64,000 nucleotides of DNA from JAVBNH01 sp031551635 (GCA_031551635.1 JAVBNH010000032.1:1-64000); one strand, 5' to 3'. Counted from the stretch's first letter, positions 11,805-20,910 are shown. The notes: generated by a model from the sequence alone, not told the origin. Made by a program: numbers and translations.

Positions 11805-14800
11805 TTAAAATTCGTCACTTTCAAACTCCAGGTCTGCAAAGAGATTGTCATCAAAGCTATCAAGGTTTTCAAGATCGAGGTCAATATCCACATCTTCCTC
11901 TTCGAGAATCATATCATCGGCAGGATTGCCGTCCTCGTCCTCAATGGTGAAGCCTGCCGCTTTACCGGCATCGTTTTTATAACTGAAGGTATTCTCAAGG
12001 TCAAGATCGTCGTCCTCATCCTCGTCCTCATCCGTCTTCTCTTCATCTTCAAGTTCTTCGTCGTCGAGGTCATCAAGGTCGTCAAGATCGTCGAGATCAT
12101 CAAGCCCTTCAAGGTCGTCAAGGTCATCATCCATAACCTCTGCTTCTCTGCCAAGAAGCTCGTCGCCGAGGTCAAGCGCGGGCTCAAGTCCCGTTTCGAT
12201 ATCGTCAAAGTCCTGCTTGAGATCGATTATTTCACCCTGTTTGTCAAGCACATTAATGTCAAGACCGAGGGACTGCAGCTCCTTGATAAGAACCTTGAAG
12301 GATTCAGGTATACCCGGCTTCGGGACATTGTGCCCCTTGACAATAGCCTCATAGGTCTTAACGCGCCCGACAACGTCATCGGATTTGACCGTCAGGATTT
12401 CCTGAAGGGTATAAGCCGCGCCGTAAGCCTCAAGCGCCCAGACCTCCATCTCTCCAAAACGCTGACCGCCGAACTGGGCCTTACCGCCGAGGGGCTGTTG
12501 CGTAACGAGGGAATACGGACCTGTTGAACGAGCATGAATTTTGTCGTCAACGAGATGCAGGAGCTTTAAGAAATACATAATACCGACAGTGACCGGGTTA
12601 TCGAATTTAAGACCGGTTCGACCGTCATAAAGATTTATTTTTCCGTCCTCGCGAAGTCCGGCCTCGCGAAGAGCGTCCACGATGTCACTTTCATGAGCGC
12701 CGTCAAAAACAGGTGTCATGACCTTCCAGCCGAGGGCTCTCGCCGCGTAACCGAGGTGAACCTCGAGAACCTGACCGATATTCATTCGTGAGGGAACGCC
12801 GAGGGGGTTGAGCACAATATCAAGAGGTGTACCGTCCGGTAAGAAAGGCATATCCTCCTGGGGTAAAATTCTGGAAACAACGCCTTTGTTACCGTGGCGT
12901 CCCGCCATTTTGTCACCTACGGAGATTTTTCTCTTCTGGGCGACATAGCAGCGCACAACTTTATTTACACCCGGGCTCAGCTCGTCACTGTTCGCCCTTG
13001 TAAACACCTCAACATTAACAACAATTCCGTATTCGCCGTGCGGTACGCGCAGTGAGGTATCTCTGACTTCCCTCGCCTTTTCGCCGAAAATCGCACGCAG
13101 AAGTCTCTCCTCAGCCGTCAGCTCCGTCTCACCCTTGGGGGTGACCTTGCCGACAAGAATGTCGCCCGACTGAACCTCCGCGCCTATGCGGATGATGCCA
13201 TATTCGTCAAGGTCTTTGAGTGCTTCGTCGCCGACATTAGGGATGTCGCGGGTTATTTCTTCGGGTCCGAGCTTTGTGTCACGGGCTTCACTCTCATATT
13301 TTTCAATATGAATAGAAGTAAACACATCGTCGCGCACAACTTTTTCATTTATAAGGATAGCGTCCTCGTAGTTGTAGCCTTCCCATGTCATGAAGCCGAT
13401 GAGAACGTTTTTCCCGAGCGATATTTCACCTTCGGAGGTTGAGGGACCGTCCGCGATAACCTCGAGAGCTGAAACCTTCTGACCAACATCGACTATCGGA
13501 CGCTGATTGATACAGGTGCCCTGGTTCGAGCCCATAAATTTGATAAGCTCATAGTTATCTACCGCGCCGTCATTCGCCGTGATTTCGATATTTTCGGCGG
13601 TAACCTTGCTGACAAAGCCTTCTTTTTTAGTGACAACCGCGGCTCCTGAGTCAACGGCTACCTTGTATTCAAGACCAGTGCCCACTATGGGAGATTCGGT
13701 TATGAGAAGCGGAACTGCCTGCCTCTGCATGTTCGAGCCCATCAGTGCACGGTTCGCGTCGTCGTTTTCAAGGAAGGGAATCATAGCCGTCGCAACGGAA
13801 ACAACCATCTTCGGTGAAACGTCCATATAGTCGGCGTATTTTGACTCAACCTCACGGAACTCGTCGCGGTAACGAATGGTAACTCTGTTATTTAAGAAAT
13901 GACCTTCCGCGTCCAGCGGCTCATTCGCCTGAGCGACGGAATACTCGTCCTCAACGTCGGCGGTCATATATATGAACTCCTCGAGAACACGCCCTGTCGC
14001 CTTATCAACGCGGCGGAAGGGAGCCTCGATAAAGCCGTATTTATTGATTCTCGCAAAGGTCGCAAGATAGGAAATAAGTCCGATGTTCGGTCCTTCAGGT
14101 GTCTCAATCGGGCACATGCGTCCGTAATGCGAATAGTGAACGTCACGAACCTCGAATCCGGCACGGTCTCTTGAAAGTCCGCCGGGACCGAGCGCCGAAA
14201 GCCTTCTCTTATGTGTCAGCTCGGCAAGAGGGTTCGGCTGATCCATGAACTGCGAAAGCGGGGAGGAACAGAAGAATTCCTTGACCGCCGCGACAACCGG
14301 GCGGATATTTATTAGGTGCTGAGGAGTCGCCTTTTCACTGTCCTGCGCCTGAAGAGTCATTCTCTCGCGTACAACGCGCTCCATGCGGGTGAAGCCGATT
14401 CTCATCTGATTTTGAAGCAGCTCGCCGACTGAACGGATGCGCCTGTTGTCAAGGTGGTCTATATCGTCAACATTGCCTACGCCCTCGGCGAGACAGTTGA
14501 GGTAGTTTATCGACGCCATTATGTCGTCTACTATGATAAATTTCGGGATAAGGTCTGTAAGTCTCGTTTTAAGCTCCTCACTGAGAGCCGCCGCGTCGTC
14601 TCCGCACTTGTCAATTATTTCGCATAGAACATTAAAACGAACCTTTTCGTTCACACCAAGCGCCTCAAGCTCCTCAGCGGACAAAACAGTGATGAAATCA
14701 TAAGCGTTGACCATGCCATTGGAGAGGATTTTGACCTCTTTGCCTTCGACATCGACTAAAATACTGTTAACTCCAGCACGCTCGACTTCGATAGCCTTTG

Positions 14801-15740
14801 CCTTGTCGAGCTTCGCACCGGCTTCATACATGATTTCGCCGGTGAGGGGGTTGATGGCCGGCTCTGCGAGCTTCTGGGAGCGAAGTCTGTCGGAGAGGGC
14901 AAGCTTTTTATTATATTTATATCTGCCCACGCGGGAGAGATCATAGCGGTGCTCGTCGAAAAACAACCCGTTCAGATGTGCCTGAGCCGTGTCGATTGTA
15001 GGCGGCTCGCCGGGTCTTAATTTTTTATAGATTTCGAGCAAAGCCTCGGCGGTATTTTTAGTTGTGTCCTTTTCCAGTGTCGCCTTAATTCTCTCGTCAT
15101 AGCCGAAAAATTCGCTGATTTCCTCATTTGAGCTGAGCCCCAGAGCGCGGATAAAGGTTGTTATGAGCAGCTTTCTGTTTTTATCGATACGCACGGAAAA
15201 AACATCGTTCTGGTCAGTCTCATATTCAAGCCAGGCACCCCTGTTTGGGATAACGGTCGTGGTGAAGAGCTTTTTGCCGGTCTTGTCGCGCGACATACCG
15301 TAGTACATGCCCGGAGAACGCACGAGCTGGGAGATGATAACACGCTCTGCGCCGTTGATAACAAAGGTGCCGCGGTCTGTCATGAGCGGAAAATCGCCCA
15401 TAAAAACTTCATTTTCCTTGATTTCGCCGGTTTCCTTGTTATAAAGTCTGGCGGTTACTCTCATGGGCGCCGAATAGGTGGCGTCACGTTTTTTACACTC
15501 TTTGATAGTGTATTTCGGATTGTTGTCCATCCGGTAGTCAATGAATTCGAGAACGAGATTCCCGGAGAAGTCGGTTATGCCCGAAATGTCCTTAAAAACC
15601 TCTCTCAAACCGTGTTCAAGAAACCACTGATAGGAATTCTTCTGAACCTCAATCAGGTTAGGCATTTCCATAACCTCATTAATACGACCGAAATTCATTC
15701 TGAAATTCTTTCCTCTTGCAACGGGCTTCGCATTCACCAA
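11805..15740 (-). CDS. rpoB: DNA-directed RNA polymerase subunit beta with a long acidic C-terminal tail
   Basis: The catalytic subunit includes the rifampicin region [20 protein letters not shown] with sensitive-type residues, and [12 protein letters not shown]. The TTG at 15740 is preferred because it lies nine bases after GGAG; a TTG at 15746 is only three bases away. The conserved subunit ends near residue 1175, after [20 protein letters not shown]. About 140 further residues follow, dominated by Asp, Glu and Leu with runs such as [20 protein letters not shown] and a second acidic block near the end. Firmicute RpoB is usually about 1190 residues with a short acidic tail, so this one is unusually long. 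The tail could interact with a transcription factor, which is inference. Confidence 0.96.
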   Translation of the reverse strand: MVNAKPVARGKNFRMNFGRINEVMEMPNLIEVQKNSYQWFLEHGLREVFKDISGITDFSGNLVLEFIDYRMDNNPKYTIKECKKRDATYSAPMRVTARLYNKETGEIKENEVFMGDFPLMTDRGTFVINGAERVIISQLVRSPGMYYGMSRDKTGKKLFTTTVIPNRGAWLEYETDQNDVFSVRIDKNRKLLITTFIRALGLSSNEEISEFFGYDERIKATLEKDTTKNTAEALLEIYKKLRPGEPPTIDTAQAHLNGLFFDEHRYDLSRVGRYKYNKKLALSDRLRSQKLAEPAINPLTGEIMYEAGAKLDKAKAIEVERAGVNSILVDVEGKEVKILSNGMVNAYDFITVLSAEELEALGVNEKVRFNVLCEIIDKCGDDAAALSEELKTRLTDLIPKFIIVDDIMASINYLNCLAEGVGNVDDIDHLDNRRIRSVGELLQNQMRIGFTRMERVVRERMTLQAQDSEKATPQHLINIRPVVAAVKEFFCSSPLSQFMDQPNPLAELTHKRRLSALGPGGLSRDRAGFEVRDVHYSHYGRMCPIETPEGPNIGLISYLATFARINKYGFIEAPFRRVDKATGRVLEEFIYMTADVEDEYSVAQANEPLDAEGHFLNNRVTIRYRDEFREVESKYADYMDVSPKMVVSVATAMIPFLENDDANRALMGSNMQRQAVPLLITESPIVGTGLEYKVAVDSGAAVVTKKEGFVSKVTAENIEITANDGAVDNYELIKFMGSNQGTCINQRPIVDVGQKVSALEVIADGPSTSEGEISLGKNVLIGFMTWEGYNYEDAILINEKVVRDDVFTSIHIEKYESEARDTKLGPEEITRDIPNVGDEALKDLDEYGIIRIGAEVQSGDILVGKVTPKGETELTAEERLLRAIFGEKAREVRDTSLRVPHGEYGIVVNVEVFTRANSDELSPGVNKVVRCYVAQKRKISVGDKMAGRHGNKGVVSRILPQEDMPFLPDGTPLDIVLNPLGVPSRMNIGQVLEVHLGYAARALGWKVMTPVFDGAHESDIVDALREAGLREDGKINLYDGRTGLKFDNPVTVGIMYFLKLLHLVDDKIHARSTGPYSLVTQQPLGGKAQFGGQRFGEMEVWALEAYGAAYTLQEILTVKSDDVVGRVKTYEAIVKGHNVPKPGIPESFKVLIKELQSLGLDINVLDKQGEIIDLKQDFDDIETGLEPALDLGDELLGREAEVMDDDLDDLEGLDDLDDLDDLDDLDDEELEDEEKTDEDEDEDDDLDLENTFSYKNDAGKAAGFTIEDEDGNPADDMILEEEDVDIDLDLENLDSFDDNLFADLEFESDEF

Positions 15741-16092
15741 GGCCAATCACTCCGATCAAAAATTATATCATAACAGTAAAATATTAAACTATATTATATA
15801 TAAACAGGGCAAACACAACAAGAATCAGACATCAGCACCAGAATTTTGAAAAAAGGGTGTGATATCCGATGAAACAGACAGTATTTACTTGAGAAAAAAG
15901 GTTTTTTCTGTCATTGTTTATAAACCATTCTTTTCATCTGACAATAAATTTTTGCGTTATATATTTCCCTTAAAGAAACGCATAAATATATTTTGAAAAA
16001 CAAGTTTTTCAAGCATTGCAGACTTCCCCAACCTTCATTAGCAAGAAAAGAATCGTAAAGGCGATACCTTTCCATTTTAATGTAGGTTTTAT
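15741..16092 (-). other. 5' leader and AT-rich gap upstream of rpoB
   Basis: About 350 bases separate the rpoB start from the promoter at 16093-16121. On the minus strand it holds a short hairpin (AGAAAAAACCTTTTTTCT near 15895-15912) and AT-rich sequence. No rplJ or rplL gene precedes rpoB here, although those genes commonly do. I see no convincing coding sequence or known riboswitch. Confidence 0.5.
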
Positions 16093-16121
16093 ATAATACC
16101 TCATCTGTCAAGCCTTGTCAA
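16093..16121 (-). promoter_or_regulatory. rpoB promoter
   Basis: On the minus strand TTGACA (16121-16116), a 17-base spacer and TATTAT (16098-16093) form a near-consensus sigma-A promoter. It is the nearest strong promoter upstream of rpoBC. Confidence 0.75.
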
Positions 16122-16237
16122 GTAAAATAGTTCTGAAAATATTCATTTTTTTATAATTTTATATGCGTTTACATATGAATTTACATATTATTCACACTTT
16201 GTTCACAAGAGATAGGCAATAAATCGACACCTGTTAA

Positions 16238-16265
16238 CTATCTCCTTTCTCCTACCTCCTATCTC
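16238..16265. repeat. Heptanucleotide array overlapping a peptide-gene stop codon
   Basis: CTATCTC, CTTTCTC, CTACCTC and CTATCTC form four 7-base units. On the minus strand the TAG stop (16261-16259) of the 27-residue peptide gene falls in the array. Confidence 0.65.
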
Positions 16266-16342
16266 CTTTTTTCTGCAGCTACACTGATCCAATTCGGAAG
16301 CGCCGCCAGCGGGTTATTAACATGCTTGATTTTGTAATCCAT
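16259..16342 (-). CDS. Small 27-residue peptide gene
   Basis: On the minus strand TTTTTGGAGGAATTTGTA is followed by ATG and 27 codons, beginning MDYKIKHVNNPLAALPNWIS and ending in AAEKRR. The ribosome binding site is strong and well spaced, the best reason to think it is translated. The peptide is polar at both ends with a short hydrophobic middle, with no cysteines and no signal peptide. A long hairpin (16369-16412) sits just upstream in its leader. I do not recognise it; a leader peptide, signalling peptide or small regulator are all possible. Confidence 0.5.
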   Translation of the reverse strand: MDYKIKHVNNPLAALPNWISVAAEKRR

Positions 16343-16368
16343 TACAAATTCCTCCAAAAATAATAATA

Positions 16369-16412
16369 GCGGAAAGTTAAGCGTTTCAAGAGTGAAACGT
16401 GCAACCTTCCGC
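16369..16412 (-). ncRNA. Long hairpin in the leader of the 27-residue peptide gene
   Basis: GCGGAAAGTTAAGCGTTTCA and TGAAACGTGCAACCTTCCGC are nearly complementary (two 6-7 bp helices plus extra pairs) around a GAG loop. It ends 26 bases upstream of the peptide ATG. It follows a terminator, so it may shape an attenuated transcript. Confidence 0.45.
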
Positions 16413-16436
16413 GCGAGGTATAGCATACCCCAAAAC

Positions 16437-16466
16437 AAAAAGGCTGCGGACGAAACGTCCGCAGCC
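16437..16466 (-). terminator. Strong intrinsic terminator between the two peptide genes
   Basis: On the minus strand GGCTGCGGACG and CGTCCGCAGCC form an 11-bp perfect stem around TTT, followed by TTTTTGTTTT. It should end the upstream peptide transcript or attenuate reading into the next one. Confidence 0.85.
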
Positions 16467-16509
16467 AATACTTAATCCGATTTCATAAGTCGATAAATAG
16501 TAACACCCT

Positions 16510-16539
16510 AAAAAGCATAGCATAACTACGCTTTTTTTT
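16510..16539. terminator. Second terminator-like hairpin between the peptide genes
   Basis: AAAAAGCATAG pairs with CTACGCTTTTT (one mismatch) around CATAA. The plus strand continues in an eight-T run; the minus strand also ends in a short T run. Confidence 0.55.
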
Positions 16540-16582
16540 ATGCTCTATTACCGACGAACGCGGGAAGGATAACCCTTCCTGA

Positions 16583-16666
16583 TTAAGCTCTGTACAACGT
16601 CTCGCCTTTATCCATTTGTGCAGAGCAAACCATAGAATCAATTTTCATAACACAATTTAAAAACAT
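16583..16666 (-). CDS. Second small 27-residue peptide gene
   Basis: On the minus strand AGGAGGAAGTAGC precedes ATG and 27 codons encoding MFLNCVMKIDSMVCSAQMDK followed by GETLYRA. The ribosome binding site is near-perfect. There are two cysteines. Only 48 bases separate it from yhbY upstream, and a hairpin (GGAAGG/CCTTCC, 16563-16580) follows the stop. It is the same length as the peptide at 16259-16342 but the sequences do not resemble each other. No family recognised. Confidence 0.45.
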   Translation of the reverse strand: MFLNCVMKIDSMVCSAQMDKGETLYRA

Positions 16667-16714
16667 GCTACTTCCTCCTGAAAATAATATAGCATATCAC
16701 AAGAAAAAAGTCAA

Positions 16715-17164
16715 TTAATGCTTTTTATGCTGCTTGATTTCCTTGCTGTCCTTAATGGTAAAGCTGAACCGCTTTTTGCTGTTCGGCTTGACGGCGGTTC
16801 CCTTTTTCACCTTTTTCACCGAAACCGGGGATTTTTTCTTTGAAGCCACCTTTTCGATAATCGCCTTTTCGTATTTTTTGCTTTTGTCCTCGTGCAGGGA
16901 CGCGTTATACTTATAAAAAATCATAGCTCCGCCGATGACCTGAACGACTTCGCTGCCTGTTTTTTCGGCAATTTCATTTGCGATTTCCTTCGGCTTTTCC
17001 GGCGAGGTCTCAAGGAGAACCTTTAGCTTTATAAGCTCCCTGCTTTTAAAAACATCACATACCTGAGTAATAAGCGCGTCATTGACGCCGCCCTTGCCCA
17101 CCTGAAAAAGCGGCTCAAGAGTATTCGCCGCCGCTTTGAGCGCCGCGCGCTCCTTGCTGTTCAT
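16715..17164 (-). CDS. YhbY-type (CRM domain) RNA-binding protein with a basic tail
   Basis: Residues 1-95 match the CRM fold: MNSKERAALKAAANTLEPLF followed by QVGKGGVNDALITQ (the conserved GKGG loop), SRELIKLKVL and EKTGSEVVQVIGGAMIFYKY. YhbY associates with the pre-50S ribosome. The family is normally about 97 residues; here about 55 lysine-rich residues follow (SKKKSPVSVKKVKKG), which may strengthen RNA binding. The ATG at 17164 matches the family start; a TTG at 17203 would add 13 atypical residues. Confidence 0.85.
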   Translation of the reverse strand: MNSKERAALKAAANTLEPLFQVGKGGVNDALITQVCDVFKSRELIKLKVLLETSPEKPKEIANEIAEKTGSEVVQVIGGAMIFYKYNASLHEDKSKKYEKAIIEKVASKKKSPVSVKKVKKGTAVKPNSKKRFSFTIKDSKEIKQHKKH

Positions 17165-17317
17165 TTTTACGTTTATATCTGCTTCTATGATAACCAACTC
17201 CAAATTTATACTTTATGACTTTTTGTTTAAGTAACGTTGATTTAATTTACAATTTTATAAATGCTAAAACTTCAAATCACCGCGAGCATAGAGAAAAAAA
17301 ATACATTTTAATCAATT

Positions 17318-17353
17318 CGCGACCATCATCTACTGTCTACAATCTAATGTCTA
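17318..17353. repeat. Heptanucleotide array with GGTCGCG flank, starting on the pyrophosphatase stop
   Basis: On the minus strand TAGACAT, TAGATTG, TAGACAG and TAGATGA are followed by GGTCGCG (17324-17318). The first TAG is the stop codon of the gene at 17351-17938. Confidence 0.7.
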
Positions 17354-17938
17354 AATTAATTTCGGCAATTCCTTCACGAGTTCCCTCAATGAATTCCCTC
17401 TGTGGCTGATTTTGTCCTTCTCCTCTGCCGTCAGTTCGGCAAAGCTTTTGCCGCCGACATAGAAACAAGGGTCGAAACCGAAGCCGCCGCTGCCCTTCAC
17501 TTCAAAGCCTATTTCACCCTCACAGGTACCCCTGACAAAAAGCTCTCTGCCGTCAGGGAAAACACAGCATACCGCGCTGACAAATCTCGCTGTGCGTTTC
17601 TCTCTCGGAATATCGCTAAGCTCCCCGAGCAGCAGCTCCATCTTCTTCGCGAAAGGTGTTTCCTCGCCCGCGTACCTCGCCGAATATACTCCCGGTCTGC
17701 CGTCAAGCGCGTCAACGACTAGCCCCGAATCATCGGCGATACAGGGCATTTTACTGTCAAAACAGCCGCTCCTTGCTTTGAGCGCGGCATTTTCCTCAAA
17801 GGTCGCCCCTGTCTCCTCAACCTCTTGCAGGTTGATTGAGAGCTCGTCGGCGGTATAAACCGTGATGCCTAGCGGCTTCAGTATCCGCTGAAGCTCATCC
17901 CGCTTTTTCATATTGTGTGTAGCGATTAAAAAATCCAT
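17351..17938 (-). CDS. rdgB: XTP/dITP pyrophosphatase (RdgB/HAM1 family)
   Basis: The enzyme hydrolyses dITP, dXTP and XTP to monophosphates, keeping damaged purines out of nucleic acid. It begins MDFLIATHNMKKRDELQRIL, then ADDSGLVVDALDGRPGVYSA, RTARFVSAVCCVFPDG, GSGGFGFDPCFYV and a C-terminal SHRGNSLRE, all family hallmarks. Length is 195 residues, normal. The ATG at 17938 follows AGGGAT; upstream ATGs at 17947 and 17971 only add residues the family lacks. Confidence 0.95.
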   Translation of the reverse strand: MDFLIATHNMKKRDELQRILKPLGITVYTADELSINLQEVEETGATFEENAALKARSGCFDSKMPCIADDSGLVVDALDGRPGVYSARYAGEETPFAKKMELLLGELSDIPREKRTARFVSAVCCVFPDGRELFVRGTCEGEIGFEVKGSGGFGFDPCFYVGGKSFAELTAEEKDKISHRGNSLRELVKELPKLI

Positions 17939-17976
17939 ATCCCTGACCATTTCTTTAAATATTTTATACAAAGTTT

Positions 17977-18381
17977 TTACTTTTTAATCGGACGGGCATA
18001 CTCCTCGCCCGGTTTATTATCCATAAAGCGGAGCGCCGACCAGCAGTCGTCCAGCGCTACCTGCGCTACCGGGTGAACACCATAAGGAATCGACAAATCC
18101 CACATGCTGTCACGATTGATGTCATATATGATTTTGCCTTTACTTTTTGGGTAAGAAATCCATAAAAGCCCATCAGGCTTTCGATTTTCGACTGCCGACT
18201 TGACGCAGTTCTCGAAATCCTCGCGGCTTTTTACAAAGAGATGAACGAAATCAGCTTGTCCGCCGACAGAGGGAATAAGGTTTTCCGCTTCGGGATAGTC
18301 CTGCGGTTTATTAATGACAATAAAAGACATGCCGTCCTTGACCTTCATCTTTTTGAAAATGGCGTTATCCACAATTTTCAC
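17977..18381 (-). CDS. Small conserved protein, DUF3052-like
   Basis: The 134-residue protein has KKMKVKDGMSFIVINKPQDY, then a middle section ADFVHLFVKSREDFENCVK and PDGLLWISYPKSKGK, ending with DDCWSALRFMDNKPGEEYAR. The LLWISYPK and DDCWSALRF signatures resemble small conserved proteins annotated DUF3052. Function unknown. It lies between the pyrophosphatase and an SRPBCC protein, with 26 bases on one side and 38 on the other. Confidence 0.6.
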   Translation of the reverse strand: MKIVDNAIFKKMKVKDGMSFIVINKPQDYPEAENLIPSVGGQADFVHLFVKSREDFENCVKSAVENRKPDGLLWISYPKSKGKIIYDINRDSMWDLSIPYGVHPVAQVALDDCWSALRFMDNKPGEEYARPIKK

Positions 18382-18407
18382 TCTCCATATTTTAACACAA
18401 GCTTAAT

Positions 18408-18833
18408 TTATATTACAAGCCCGGTTCGCAGTGTCGAAACACCGTTTTCAAGATAAGCCTTCAGGCAGGTGAGCATATACACCCAGCCTGTCTGGTTTTT
18501 CAGCATCTCCTCAAGCTGAGACTCGCCAAAATCCGCTTCTTCTATAATGACAAGAGTATAGTCGGATTCATATGAAAAAGTTAATGTATTTGTGCGCTGA
18601 GCTTCCCCTTCGCCCCAAAGAAAAACGATTTTTGAATATGGAATAGCTTCGGCTATTTTTATGTCAAAGCTTGCCACATATTCTTCATATGAAAGAGTTA
18701 CCGTCCTGCCTGTCTCCCAGCGCTCGGAGCTACCTGAGAACCAGAAGTTTTTGATTTTATCAGGCTCGGTAAACGCTTCATAAACATCCCTTGCAGGTTT
18801 ATTAATCTTCATTTTCGCAATCAGTTTCGGCAT
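18408..18833 (-). CDS. SRPBCC/AHSA1-type lipid-binding-fold protein
   Basis: The 141-residue protein starts at an ATG behind AGGGGGAG and reads MPKLIAKMKINKPARDVYEA, FTEPDKIKNFWF, then a C-terminal helix with NQTGWVYMLTCLKAYLENG. This is the START-like fold of the AHSA1 subfamily (hydrophobic ligand pocket, role usually unknown). It overlaps the end of the preceding gene by 13 bases, so the two are likely co-translated. Confidence 0.8.
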   Translation of the reverse strand: MPKLIAKMKINKPARDVYEAFTEPDKIKNFWFSGSSERWETGRTVTLSYEEYVASFDIKIAEAIPYSKIVFLWGEGEAQRTNTLTFSYESDYTLVIIEEADFGESQLEEMLKNQTGWVYMLTCLKAYLENGVSTLRTGLVI

Positions 18834-19150
18834 AATTGTTCTCCCCCTGCGACATATTCCAAAGCGGCTTTTGCAAACTTTTCCCATTTATCTGAATGTG
18901 TGAAAGGCAGCTGCACCCATTCCTTCATCGGTCTGTTTTTACCGGACGGGTCAAACAAAGCGGCACCCTGCAGGCTGATGGCTTCAGTATGCACCGGAGC
19001 AGTCAGCTTGAACACCATTTGTTTTTGAAAAAAGCAAATAAACGCCTTTCCGTTCGCCTTGAAACAAGGCTTGCCAAACATCTGGCTTTGCTGCGCGAAT
19101 AGCGCATGTCCGACAGAGAGATATAATTCCTCTTCAATACTTATTTCCAT
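18821..19150 (-). CDS. TfoX-N/YjbR-like small protein
   Basis: The 109-residue protein has MFGKPCFKANGKAFICFFQK and QMVFKL, then GAALFDPSGKNRPMKEWVQL and HSDKWEKFAKAALEYVAGGE. The pattern resembles the TfoX N-terminal/YjbR fold of small uncharacterised proteins, often found beside SRPBCC proteins as here. Assignment is tentative and no function is claimed. Confidence 0.55.
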   Translation of the reverse strand: MEISIEEELYLSVGHALFAQQSQMFGKPCFKANGKAFICFFQKQMVFKLTAPVHTEAISLQGAALFDPSGKNRPMKEWVQLPFTHSDKWEKFAKAALEYVAGGEQLCRN

Positions 19151-19163
19151 AATTCTTAAACCA

Positions 19164-19248
19164 CTCTAATTTAGTACCTTAGTGGGCTGAACACGCAATA
19201 AAAAACAAGACTTGGGTTGTGGGCTTGGCAAGCCAAGCCCACGTTAGA
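19164..19248 (-). repeat. REP-type dispersed repeat, copy C (full length)
   Basis: Read on the minus strand: CTAACGTGGGCTTGGC, its inverted half, then CAACCCAAGTCTTG, TTTTTTATTG, a variant CGTGTTCAGCCCACTAAGG and TACTAAA. It matches copy D at 60331-60402 almost throughout, giving an element of about 75-85 bases. It lies between ftsY and the small protein at 18821-19150. Confidence 0.85.
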
Positions 19249-19263
19249 TGAGATAATGTCAGA

Positions 19264-20715
19264 TTATTTCTTCCCGAATAACCCGCCAAAGAACCCTTTT
19301 TTCTTTTTCGGCGCGGCTTCTTCTGAGGGGATATCTTCTTCCTCATCAAGCAATTCGTCAATCAATGCGGACTTATCCGCTTCATCAGTTTCCGCTTCGG
19401 AATAATCATCTGCTGCCGGATATTCATCATATTCAGCGGCGGATTGCTCCGGCTCATCTTCTATTACTGCCGGTGTTTCAGCGGTGTTTTCAAGCTCTAA
19501 AAGCTCCCTGCCCTGCGGTTGCGGCTGATGTTCGAAAACTCCAGTTTCATCTGCTCGCGGAGGCTCACTGGTATCTTCTTCCTCGAAAAGCGTTTCGGAT
19601 TCATCTTCGCTGTCGTCAGGGGATTCGTCTTGATATTCGTCTCGTGCTTCGTCTTCCTCGTCTGCCATTTCCACCATCTGCAAAACACTTTGAAAAATAT
19701 CGCCAAGAGCCTCGCTGTCAAGCTTCTCTTCTGCTTCTCCCTCAAAGACACTGTCTTGTTTGAGTTTTTCATAATAGTCATCATCCTCCTCGTTTTCACT
19801 GCCCTCGATACTGAAAAACAGACCTTCGGCAAATAATTTCGGATTAAACGGCTGCAAATCGTCGAGCTTTTCACCCACACCGATAAATTTAACAGGTATC
19901 TTCAACTCGTTTTTTATGGAGAGAACAATTCCGCCCCTGGCTGTGCTGTCGAGCTTCGTGAGCACTATTCCCGTGATTTCGGCGGCGTTCATAAACTCCC
20001 GCGCCTGATTCACGGCGTTCTGACCGGTTGTCGAATCGAGCACCAGCAAAACCTCCCTGTCCGAATACGGCAGCTCGCGGTCTATGACCTTATACATCTT
20101 CGCAAGCTCCTCCATGAGATGCTTTTTATTGTGAAGTCTTCCGGCGGTGTCACAGATAATTATGTCGCAGTCCCTCGCTTTACCGGCGGCAATTGTGTCG
20201 AAAATAACTGCTGAAGGGTCCGCGCCCTCCTTGTGCTTGATGATGTCAACACCGGCTCTCTGCGCCCAAACGTCAAGCTGGTCAATGGCTGCCGCACGGA
20301 AGGTATCCGCCGCGCCGAGAATGACCTTCTTGCCCTGAGACTTGTACATGCTCGCCATTTTACCGATAGTAGTAGTCTTACCCGCGCCGTTGACGCCGAT
20401 AACAAGAATAATCGAGGGTACCGTGACAAGCCCCATGTCCTCGCCGCCGTCGAGCATTTCAGCGACAATTTCCTTGACTTCCTCGCGAACCTCGGCGGGA
20501 TTTTTTATTTTTTCCCTTCGAACCCTCTCGCGCAGCTCGTTAGTGATGTCGAGAGCCGTATTTACGCCCACGTCACCCAGCACAAGAATTTCTTCCAGTT
20601 CGCTGTATAAGTCCTCGTCAAAGGAATCAAAGGAGTCAAGCATTTGCACCATATCCTTTGACATTTTATCCCTGGTTTTCTTCAGCCCGAAATTAAACTT
20701 GCCTAAAATACCCAT
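19264..20715 (-). CDS. ftsY: Signal recognition particle receptor FtsY with a C-terminal acidic domain
   Basis: The NG GTPase core comes first (about 1-305): N domain at 20-85, P-loop GVNGAGKTTTIGK, DTFRAAA, DTAGR, TKLD and GVGEKLDDLQPFNPKLFAEG. About 178 residues follow, rich in Asp and Glu, and the protein ends PKKKKGFFGGLFGKK. In most bacteria the acidic A domain with a basic amphipathic membrane-targeting stretch lies at the N-terminus; here both features are at the C-terminus and the N-terminus goes directly into the N domain. FtsY docks SRP-ribosome complexes at the membrane. It lies downstream of smc, a common Firmicute neighbour. Confidence 0.95.
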   Translation of the reverse strand: MGILGKFNFGLKKTRDKMSKDMVQMLDSFDSFDEDLYSELEEILVLGDVGVNTALDITNELRERVRREKIKNPAEVREEVKEIVAEMLDGGEDMGLVTVPSIILVIGVNGAGKTTTIGKMASMYKSQGKKVILGAADTFRAAAIDQLDVWAQRAGVDIIKHKEGADPSAVIFDTIAAGKARDCDIIICDTAGRLHNKKHLMEELAKMYKVIDRELPYSDREVLLVLDSTTGQNAVNQAREFMNAAEITGIVLTKLDSTARGGIVLSIKNELKIPVKFIGVGEKLDDLQPFNPKLFAEGLFFSIEGSENEEDDDYYEKLKQDSVFEGEAEEKLDSEALGDIFQSVLQMVEMADEEDEARDEYQDESPDDSEDESETLFEEEDTSEPPRADETGVFEHQPQPQGRELLELENTAETPAVIEDEPEQSAAEYDEYPAADDYSEAETDEADKSALIDELLDEEEDIPSEEAAPKKKKGFFGGLFGKK

Positions 20716-20768
20716 TGAAGCCTACCTACTTTCGAAAAACATTACAAAAATTTTACAATACAAAAAAT

Positions 20769-20831
20769 TAGACTCTAGACGCTAGAATCTAGATGCTAGA
20801 TGCTAGATGCTAGATGCTAGACGAGGTCGCG
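20769..20831. repeat. Heptanucleotide array, eight units, with GGTCGCG flank, upstream of ftsY
   Basis: Units TAGACTC, TAGACGC, TAGAATC, four TAGATGC and TAGACGA run from 20769 to 20824, then GGTCGCG (20825-20831). The following bases (CAAGATATATTTGTGTC) resemble the sequence after the copy at 7931, suggesting the conserved unit is longer than the heptads. Confidence 0.85.
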
Positions 20832-20910
20832 CTCAAGATATATTTGTGTCTTTCATTTTATGCCGCGGACAATTATATATAAAAATCACTTAGCTTTTCC
20901 GTAAACCATA

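Noticed and set aside
12000..12130. Aspartate-rich repeat in RpoB as a possible frame error
   Set aside because: The reading frame stays open on both sides, ends in a clear stop, and the rpoC start follows after 41 bases, so it is treated as real.
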